Assembly (NCBI GenBank): GCA_017506865.1
Contig: JAFCMP010000047.1
Span: 310,001-374,000 of the forward strand
Length of the DNA stretch: 64,000 nucleotides
Origin: Tribonema minus
Taxonomy: Eukaryota > Sar > Xanthophyceae > Tribonematales > Tribonemataceae
Direction: 5' to 3'
This document shows, one piece after another, positions 11,836-18,723 of this stretch (the stretch's first letter is position 1; every line of letters starts with the position of its first letter). A program made the position numbers and the translations under genes. The notes under the pieces were generated by a model. That model was given only the letters and a program-made list of their open reading frames with translations. It had not been told where the DNA came from and did not search any database.

Positions 11836-12090
11836 TACTTACTGTGCGCACAGGTGTTGTCGATGCAACGCATCTCGGTACCTGTACGACAATGTTACTT
11901 ACTGTGCACCCAGGTGTTGTCGATGCAACGCATCTCGGTACCTGTACGACATTGACATTGTCAATGTCAATGTCAATGTCGTACAGGTACCGAGATGCGT
12001 TGCATCGACAACACCTGGGCGCACATTTGACATTGTCAATGTCGTACAGGTACCGAGATGCGTTGCATTGACAACACCTGGGCGCACATT
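11836..12090. repeat. Foldback palindrome B (two forward and two inverted copies)
   Basis: A 60-bp unit (GTGCGCACAGGTGTTGTCGA, then TGCAACGCATCTCGGTACCT, GTACGACA) occurs twice forward (about 11,836-11,895 and 11,896-11,955) and twice inverted (about 11,966-12,025 and 12,028-12,088), separated by ATTGAC/GTCAAT microrepeats. The outer GCGCCCAGGTG, central TGCAACGCAT and inner CCTGTACGA blocks are shared with palindrome A 1.8 kb away, so this is a small family. No ORF of interest is encoded. Confidence 0.85.
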
Positions 12091-12723
12091 ACCAGCAGAA
12101 CTAGTCCAAAGCTGTGCGTGCCATGTAGACTGTTGCGGCGCTTCTTACCTTGAAGCATAGGTGGATCAACATGGCACGTGCGGGCAGTTGCCTTCTCAAG
12201 GGTCAAGGCTTGCAATAAATCGTAATGCGACTCAGAGTCTAACCAGGTGCTCCACGTTAACTCGACGCTGACAAGTCGTCAGCAATGATGTGCCAGGCAC
12301 ACAAGCCTCATCAACACAAACTCTGTATATAAAGGACACAAATCAGAAGATTGAAAAGCTTTAGGTGACAGCACATTCATGTGCTGCAAATACAGACGGC
12401 GTAACACCTGGCAATTAATGCAGGGTTAGCAAGCCGTTCAGCTCCCATGAACACAACTAGTTGTTCAGGCGCAAGGTATCACCCAGGCAATCCTGGCATC
12501 AATGAAGTCCTATAGTGACATCTCCAATCTCCTGTCACGCAGCCATGCTCGCTGCACATGGCTGACATGTAGCTGCTGACTACTTGAATTGCGAGCCTGC
12601 GCTGCCACCTGCAGGCCAGTATGGCCATATATCCGGCACAGGCTGCTGAATGTGCACCAATGTCCCTATTCACAGTTAGAGTTGCAGACATTGTCCTTCG
12701 AGCGCGCACTGAGTCACTTCATG

Positions 12724-12736
12724 CAGCCTTGTACTT
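12724..12736. repeat. LINE target-site duplication, left copy
   Basis: CAGCCTTGTACTT, identical to 18,079-18,091. Confidence 0.85.
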
Positions 12737-12842
12737 TTTATTAATTCTCGCTCAGGGCGCGAAAAAGCCCAGATGATTGGCATCTAGCTGTAAGGAATCT
12801 ACATGTCGTATGACAGTCTGAAAGTGTCGCAACGACAACCAC

Positions 12843-14375
12843 TCAAACGCCGCCGCCGCCAAATGGCATCTCGGGGTCCTCCCCTACGTCCTCCTCCATG
12901 TGCGCCCCCCCCCTGGATTCTGCCATGTGTGTCATGACACGGCCAGAGTACGCCATGTGGAGCGCTGCCGACAGTGCCGAGCGTAAGCGCGCCAGGGCGA
13001 TGCCCTTGAGAGCTTTAGGGCGCGCTCCTCCGGGCACTGACATCCTGCTGGCATACTCCGTCGCCACAGCCTCCAGCAGCTTCCGCCCCTGCTCCCCGAT
13101 GCTGCCAAATGACCCTATTGCCAAAGTGGCAAGTTTGTAGCAATTCTGATCATAATGACCAGAATAGTGGGTAGTCTTGGCGGCCTCTTGGTCGCGGCAG
13201 CATCGCTCGGGGTCTGCTGCAGTCTTCGCCGCCCGCGACGCCACCTGTGCCTCGAAGCAGGTAACGTCCACCATGAGCGGTAGGTGGCGTGTCGGGTCGT
13301 CGTAGCCGGTCACCGGGAAGGCGTCGGCAGGCAGCACGATGTCCATCCTGCGACTCCCCGGCGGCCCGGCGGACCCCAGAAACGGCGTGTAGTCCTCGTC
13401 CACCAGTCCCGTTTTGAGGTATTGCCGCAGGATGCGCTGCGTGGCCCTCTTGACGCTATTGTGGACGATGGTGTCGTGCGCCTTGACGCGTGGCGCTTGA
13501 CACAGCCGTGCATGCAGGGTGCCGCCCGGCGACTTCCCGCACAGCCAGCCTGCCGTCTGCTCCTCTACTCCGATGGCGCGTTTGACGGCCAGCTGCCAGG
13601 ATAGGCCATCGAACGAAGCCGTTGTGGAGTACATGGGCTCGTTGAAGAATGCCATGCCGATCGAGTGCATGTGGCGCTGCGACCGGAATCGAGCAAGTGC
13701 TTGCGTGCGTTGCGTGCCCTGCGGCAGCTGTTGCAGGTCCGCCTCCACCTTATCTGCAAGCTCGGTAGCGACGGCATCTGCAAGCGCACTCTGATTGGGG
13801 CGCTTCAGGCTACACTGCAACTGCAGAGCACTGGCGTCAAGTACGCAAGCAGCATCCGCACCAGTGCCACCACCTGCTGTCGGCCGCAGCGGCGGCTGCT
13901 GCGTAGGTGGTTGCTGCTGCAGTGGCGTTAGCGCTGGTGGCAGTATATGTTCCAGCTTGTCACCTGTTGCTGCACGTAGAGATGTGGCAGCTGTGGCGAT
14001 CGTCCGCATGAGGGGCAGGCGCGCCACCTCTGCTGCTGCTGCGCCTTGTAGCATTGCTGGTGTGGAACGCGCAGCGCCTGCATTGACGGCTGCCGCTGCT
14101 GCGTGCGCTGGTGCTGCAGCTGCGCCGCCTGCCGTTGCTGCTGCTGCCAGTGGTGTTGCTGCTGCCGCAGGTGTTGGTGCAGCACCTGCCGCATTGGCCG
14201 CTGCCACCGCCATTGCCGCTGTCGCAGCCGGCACGGTTGCGGCGCCGCCTGCCGACGCTGCTCCTGTTGCAGGTGCTGCAGCAGCCCTTAGGCTAGTAGG
14301 GCCTGTAGCAGCTGTGTTGCCTATGCCCGCAGCCGCTGCTGTTGATGCTGCAGTTAGTGATGCCGCCGAGGCCAC
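12843..14375 (-). CDS. LINE endonuclease (restriction-like) ORF
   Basis: About 510 codons in a different frame from the reverse transcriptase, overlapping it by 22 bp; the first visible codon is GTG, so it is probably reached by frameshifting or is the result of an inherited frameshift. An Ala-rich head is followed by a zinc-knuckle region (LCGKSPGGTLHARLC), then RRMDIVLPADAF and LPLMVDVTCF, which fit the R/PD...D core of the restriction-like endonuclease of R2-type elements. Compared with the truncated copy at 39.9-41.4 kb, this copy reads GWLCGK where the other reads GCKLCGK: one in-frame codon is lost together with the first Cys of the C-x2-C-x8-H-x3-C knuckle. The full-length copy is therefore probably impaired. 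Confidence 0.75.
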   Translation of the reverse strand: MASAASLTAASTAAAAGIGNTAATGPTSLRAAAAPATGAASAGGAATVPAATAAMAVAAANAAGAAPTPAAAATPLAAAATAGGAAAAPAHAAAAAVNAGAARSTPAMLQGAAAAEVARLPLMRTIATAATSLRAATGDKLEHILPPALTPLQQQPPTQQPPLRPTAGGGTGADAACVLDASALQLQCSLKRPNQSALADAVATELADKVEADLQQLPQGTQRTQALARFRSQRHMHSIGMAFFNEPMYSTTASFDGLSWQLAVKRAIGVEEQTAGWLCGKSPGGTLHARLCQAPRVKAHDTIVHNSVKRATQRILRQYLKTGLVDEDYTPFLGSAGPPGSRRMDIVLPADAFPVTGYDDPTRHLPLMVDVTCFEAQVASRAAKTAADPERCCRDQEAAKTTHYSGHYDQNCYKLATLAIGSFGSIGEQGRKLLEAVATEYASRMSVPGGARPKALKGIALARLRSALSAALHMAYSGRVMTHMAESRGGAHMEEDVGEDPEMPFGGGGV

Positions 14376-17300
14376 TTGAGGTGCAACATGTGCTGCCGCT
14401 GCTGCAGCAGCCTCTGATGCTGGAGCAGCTGCTGCTGCCGCCGCTGCTGCTGCCGCCGGAGTAGTTGCGCCGTGCGCCGCCGCTGCTGCTGCTGCCGCTG
14501 GTGCCGCCTGTGCTGCCGCCGCGGCCCCTGATCCAGCGGCAGCTGCGTCGTGTGTTGCCGGAATGGCTGCGCCATAAGCGCGGCCAGCCGCTGATGCAGT
14601 TGCCGCTGCCGGAGCGGTCGCGCCTCCACTGGCACCGCCGCTGCCGCTGTAACAGTTGCCGCTGCTGATGCTGCTGGTGCTGGTGCTGCTGCCGGTGCCG
14701 CTTGTGTTGCCGCATCCTCAGCAGCGTTGTCTGCAGCCGCTTGAGGAGCCGCCTGCTGCAGCACCCCCGCCCATCCAGAGAGTGCTGGTTGCAGCGCTTG
14801 CAAGTTGAACGTGCCCGCCACATACGCAGCATCAGCGATGTCGCAGGCGCTGGTAATGCCATGCCGTGTTGGGAGTCGCGCTTGCTGTAAGGCTGGGCCG
14901 TGCGCTGCCAGATGGAAGTGGGCCCCACTTTGCTCAAACTGGCGCCAGGTCTGGCCTGGTGGCTGCAGGCCCATTGAGTGCTCAAGCACCCACTGCGTGA
15001 CCCGATCCCACTCCTTGGCGGCTGGCGCTGTCTGCGTAGTGGGAATGATGCGCAGGCAGTACGTCATGCGAGGCACCACGCAGTAGCGCAGTAACCTGAA
15101 CATAGCCCTCGGAGATGTCAGGCGCGCGCATCGCTCTGCAAATCGAGCCCCTGCCCCGCCTGCACCCGCTTCCCTGCGCAGCCATGCGTCCACAAAGCTG
15201 CTGTGGCCCACCGGCACCCCCAGCAACACAGCTCCACGGTTCTGATTTTCATCCGTATCCCCCACTAGCTGAACGCCCAGCTGCTGCAGCAGTTGCCGCT
15301 CGTGGTCTGTCACCACATGCCCCCTGCCAGGCAGCGCGCGTGACTTGGTGAGGTTTAGCTCCAGCCCCACCTCCGCAAAGTGTTGTTTGAGCTGCGTCAC
15401 CGCCTGTATGTCATCCTGAGTCAGCGTGCAAGCGCCTGTTCGGACGTTGGCATCGTCCATGTAGGCGCCCATCCGCCTCCGCGCGCGCTGCGCGGCCGCC
15501 GCCTCATTGAACCGTTTCAAGCACTGAGCAATGGCGCCGCAGAAGAGCATCGGTGACGCGGGGTCCCCCTGCTTAAAACCGCGCTGAGACATGATGATGC
15601 GCGTGGAGCCGTCGACGTGCTGGAACAGCAGGCGTGGCCGAGTGCGAACGTATGTGCCGATGAAGTAGTCGAGGAAGTCCGGCAGCTGTGCTGCTACCCA
15701 TTCCGCTGCCGCCAGGACGAACACCATGTTGAAGGCATTCTTAAGGTCCAGCATGAACTGCCAGTGACCGAGCTCATACGCGAGTTTGCCGGCCATGGCC
15801 GCTTTCTCCGCTCCTGCTGAGACGGCTACCCCATACTGCCCGTCTGGCTCAAGGAGCTCCGCCAGGAAGTCTTTGCGGCCTGCCACGTACACCGAAGTGC
15901 ATAGTCGCTGCAGCACCTCGCCGCAAACGATAGGCCGCTGCTTAGCTGTACCATCTTCCTGTTGTTCTGCAAGTGGCGTCAGGCGCCCCGCGCCATGCAA
16001 CTGCCAGAAGGCATCCGGCAGCCGCGCAGCCTCCCGCATAACGGTCTGAAGCCACCGTGTGAGGACAGCAGCAAACTCATGCCGTCCCCAGCTTGTGCGT
16101 AGCGCATCCTGCAGGTGGCTGTAGCGCAGCCCCGATGCGCCTGCTCCACTGTAAGGGCTTGCTCGCTGGATGAGCTTGGCAACCGTCTCTGGCTCAATTC
16201 CCCCCCCCTGTAACAGGCTGAGTTCTGCTGGCATGTCGGCTGCTTTCGCCACAAGCTGATCAACCATGCCGGATAGCTCATGGAGTTGTTCCCCTGGCGC
16301 AGCGGGGGGGTGTTTGGACTGCATGGCGGCAAAGCAGTCATCATCAGGTATCGCCACCGTTTTGGGCTGAAGGAAACGCGCTGCCTGCTGTAGCCCCCCC
16401 CGTGTGCCCATACACTGTAGGACGTAGGCGTTGATCGCTGCCTCCGTTTGCTGGCGCGCGCGCCAGCGCCGGTGCGCACGCGCGTGTGCGAGGAGCGCTG
16501 GCACCAACCGGTCAAGCTCACCGCGTGCCAACATTCTGATTCTGTCGGAGCGAGTGATGCCAGGTGCGCCATCGGTGGAGGTGATGAGTGATGGCATGAG
16601 GTGGTGTAGAATCGTGGATCTTTGCAGTCGCTGCACCCGCCCTGCGGAATCTGGCTCCCGCGCCGCATTGACGAACATCGTCATTGTGTGTGCCAACAGA
16701 TGTGTTGCTGCGTTCTCCAGTGCAGCTCCCACATAGCGACGATTGCGTGGTCTAGCAAGGCTTCTAGTTTTCGCGAACTGCAGCTTGCACAGCTCATCGA
16801 GGCTGATGCTGTCAAGCACTGCTGCGACTGCGGGGGTTGAGAAGATCCACGTGAACAGCCCACCTGCCCCACCTGCTGCGCCTGCAGGGCCTGGCGCTGC
16901 CGCTGCTGTCGCCGCTTCTGCCGCTCTGGGGCCCCCTCCGCCGCCGCCGCGGCCGCCACGACCACAGCCTCGTCCGCCGCTGTCGCTGCTGCAACCGCTG
17001 CCACGGCCACCGCGGCCGTTTTGAGTTCGCGCGCCACTGCCGCTGTTGCTAGCACCGCCGCTGCGGCTGCTGGCATCACTGCTGCGGCCGTTGCCAGCGC
17101 CGCTGTCCTTAGTACCGGCTGCACTGCCGCCGCCGGCACCGCTGCTGCTGCCGCCTCCGGTTCTGCTGCCGCTAGTCGCTCTGCTACTGCTGATGTCTGC
17201 ATCATTGCTGCCAATGCGAACGCGTCCTCCATTGCCACGTCCGCGCCCTCCACTGCGACCCCGACCCCCTCGTGTAGCACTGCTGCCCCCTCTTTGAGCT

Positions 17301-17440
17301 GCCGGAGGAGCTGCTGCCACCAGCCTGAGCAGCAGGTGCCTGCTGCGCGTGCGCTGGTCCCTTTGCGTAGGGGTTGCCGATGGGTGTGCACGCCGGTTGC
17401 TGCTGTGGCAGCGACGTGGTAGCTGTTGCCGTCGATGCAT
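14354..17440 (-). CDS. LINE reverse transcriptase ORF
   Basis: About 1,028 codons. The first 200 are Gly/Arg/Ser-rich. The reverse-transcriptase domain occupies the middle: motif A FMLDLKNAFNMV, motif B SQRGFKQGDPASPMLF, motif C AYMDDANV with the YxDD catalytic pair, then the thumb (VLLGVPVG and on). The end becomes a Gln/Arg-rich low-complexity tail that stops at TAA inside a 22-bp overlap with the endonuclease frame. The product copies element RNA onto nicked target DNA. All three catalytic Asp positions are visible, so the domain looks potentially functional. Confidence 0.85.
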   Translation of the reverse strand: MHRRQQLPRRCHSSNRRAHPSATPTQRDQRTRSRHLLLRLVAAAPPAAQRGGSSATRGGRGRSGGRGRGNGGRVRIGSNDADISSSRATSGSRTGGGSSSGAGGGSAAGTKDSGAGNGRSSDASSRSGGASNSGSGARTQNGRGGRGSGCSSDSGGRGCGRGGRGGGGGGPRAAEAATAAAAPGPAGAAGGAGGLFTWIFSTPAVAAVLDSISLDELCKLQFAKTRSLARPRNRRYVGAALENAATHLLAHTMTMFVNAAREPDSAGRVQRLQRSTILHHLMPSLITSTDGAPGITRSDRIRMLARGELDRLVPALLAHARAHRRWRARQQTEAAINAYVLQCMGTRGGLQQAARFLQPKTVAIPDDDCFAAMQSKHPPAAPGEQLHELSGMVDQLVAKAADMPAELSLLQGGGIEPETVAKLIQRASPYSGAGASGLRYSHLQDALRTSWGRHEFAAVLTRWLQTVMREAARLPDAFWQLHGAGRLTPLAEQQEDGTAKQRPIVCGEVLQRLCTSVYVAGRKDFLAELLEPDGQYGVAVSAGAEKAAMAGKLAYELGHWQFMLDLKNAFNMVFVLAAAEWVAAQLPDFLDYFIGTYVRTRPRLLFQHVDGSTRIIMSQRGFKQGDPASPMLFCGAIAQCLKRFNEAAAAQRARRRMGAYMDDANVRTGACTLTQDDIQAVTQLKQHFAEVGLELNLTKSRALPGRGHVVTDHERQLLQQLGVQLVGDTDENQNRGAVLLGVPVGHSSFVDAWLRREAGAGGAGARFAERCARLTSPRAMFRLLRYCVVPRMTYCLRIIPTTQTAPAAKEWDRVTQWVLEHSMGLQPPGQTWRQFEQSGAHFHLAAHGPALQQARLPTRHGITSACDIADAAYVAGTFNLQALQPALSGWAGVLQQAAPQAAADNAAEDAATQAAPAAAPAPAASAAATVTAAAAVPVEARPLRQRQLHQRLAALMAQPFRQHTTQLPLDQGPRRQHRRHQRQQQQRRRTAQLLRRQQQRRQQQLLQHQRLLQQRQHMLHLKWPRRHH

Positions 17441-17828
17441 CAGGTGCTAGCGGTGCTGCTGATGCTGTTGTTGACAATGTTGCCGCCACTGCAGCGAGTG
17501 AAGTGATAGGTCTGCAGTTGCGGCAGTGCTTGCCCGCGCTGGCATCGCTGCTGTCCACTCTGAATGTCTTGTTGGCATGAAACAGGTTTTTGCACAAGGC
17601 ACACTCGGTGTAGATGGTTTGCAAGTGCGAGGTGCTGAGGTCGGAGCGCTCCAGGAACGTTGTTGCTGTCCCACTGTGGTGTTCGCGCTGGTGCTTCGCC
17701 GCGATGTGGGCGTTTAACCTCTGCTGTAACGAGAGCAGCGACATGCCCTTCTTCACCACGAGGTCGCATAAGTTGCACTTGTACTCCGGGTCCGCACTGC
17801 CTCCACCTCCAGCTTCGTCGTCTAGCAT
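17202..17828 (-). CDS. LINE ORF 1 region: zinc-finger protein
   Basis: About 208 codons. Near residues 18-46 there is a C2H2-type finger, CNLCDLVVKKG through LNAHIAAKH, followed by a second Cys-rich knot (ECALCKNLFHAN, then HCRNC). Such fingers in early-branching LINEs bind the target DNA. The frame continues into Ser/Gly-rich sequence and overlaps the start of the reverse-transcriptase frame (17,440), so the two may be read as one product by frameshifting or be separated by mutation. Confidence 0.7.
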   Translation of the reverse strand: MLDDEAGGGGSADPEYKCNLCDLVVKKGMSLLSLQQRLNAHIAAKHQREHHSGTATTFLERSDLSTSHLQTIYTECALCKNLFHANKTFRVDSSDASAGKHCRNCRPITSLAAVAATLSTTASAAPLAPDASTATATTSLPQQQPACTPIGNPYAKGPAHAQQAPAAQAGGSSSSGSSKRGQQCYTRGSGSQWRARTWQWRTRSHWQQ

Positions 17829-18078
17829 CAGACGTTGCTGTTCCAGACTGTTATGACCTGTTCTAGAGCGCTTGACTGCACTTTGCCCGCCCGTGTGCTC
17901 CCCTTCGCCTGTTTGATCGGAAATTGACCAACCGTCATTCTGTACCCTCTTGCGTTTGTGCGCTGCACGTCCGTCTCCAGTTGCTCTGCTGCTGCCACTC
18001 GTGCCATCGTCCTGTTGACAAGCGCCATTGCCATCTGCAGCACTTGTGCTAATATCCTGCGCTTGTGCGCACGCTAGA

Positions 18079-18091
18079 CAGCCTTGTACTT
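18079..18091. repeat. LINE target-site duplication, right copy
   Basis: CAGCCTTGTACTT, identical to 12,724-12,736. Beyond it the flanks differ, which fixes the element's ends. Confidence 0.85.
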
Positions 18092-18723
18092 CAAACAGTA
18101 TGTCCCAGCAGTTTTGACTCTAATGCTGGGTTCAGAAAATGGTATGTGCGCCACTGTGCGCCAGGCTACACGTGAAAAGAGCATGTTACAATGCCGTCTC
18201 ACAATGCGCTCCGGTCAGGACGGGACAAAGCCCACTACATGATCATTGGTGACTCAAGCGCATGCGGATTATCGAGACCAATCTATGACCAATCTATACA
18301 AACGATGTCAAACATGGCCACGTCATCATGGAACAGCAGGTACGTGTCCACATCACATTCGAGCATTGCAGGCGGGTCAAGCAGCAAGAGAGTGGGAGTT
18401 GCGTTGATGCACCCGTGTGTGTTCATTCGTTCATGCGTGCATGACATGCAAACGCACAGTACAGTACTTGATAAATGTCTTCTCTACGACCAAACTGTTG
18501 ACTCGATCGTACTCAACACAGGCCGTGCCTGGACGTGCAAGTGCACGCGGGGCTGGTGCCTGTGGCCACCCCCCTTGAAGCAGAAAGAATATTCAAGTAG
18601 ACGGGGGAGGAACAGAGCAGTCACGAGGAAAGAACTACTTCTAGGCTCGCAGCAAGCGAGCAAGCACAACAACTAGCACGACACGGAAACGGCGCGTGAG
18701 AGGGGTCCCCCCTCCCCCGGCTG
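18092..18723. other. Region between the LINE and the bZIP-PAS stop codon
   Basis: It probably holds the 3'UTR of the minus-strand bZIP-PAS gene. A 161-codon plus-strand frame (18,191-18,676) has no recognisable domain and is likely chance. Confidence 0.4.

Larger units (their letters stand above)
12737..18078 (-). mobile_element. Full-length-looking LINE (R2-superfamily-like) with 13-bp target-site duplication
   Basis: The 13-bp sequence CAGCCTTGTACTT flanks the element at 12,724-12,736 and 18,079-18,091. On the minus strand it encodes, in order: a C2H2-type zinc finger protein, a reverse transcriptase, and a CCHC/restriction-like endonuclease region. There is no LTR. The N-terminal finger plus C-terminal endonuclease is the layout of the early-branching LINEs (R2, NeSL, R4, CRE groups). 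The 3' end (plus strand 12,737-12,830) carries a GGGCGCGAAAAAGCCC hairpin and an A/T-rich end rather than a long poly(A). Codon use is extremely Ala/Gln-rich, like the host. A second, truncated copy lies at 39,612-41,520. Confidence 0.85.

Noticed and set aside
11836-12090. CRISPR-like array
   Set aside because: Units are inverted rather than direct, no constant spacers, and the genome is eukaryotic nuclear.
14354-17440. Group II intron or LTR-type reverse transcriptase
   Set aside because: No terminal repeats, no intron RNA structure; zinc finger plus restriction-like endonuclease and target duplications fit a LINE.
18191-18676. 161-codon plus-strand ORF between the LINE and the bZIP-PAS gene
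   Set aside because: No domain, no splice context, overlaps the likely 3'UTR of the bZIP-PAS gene.
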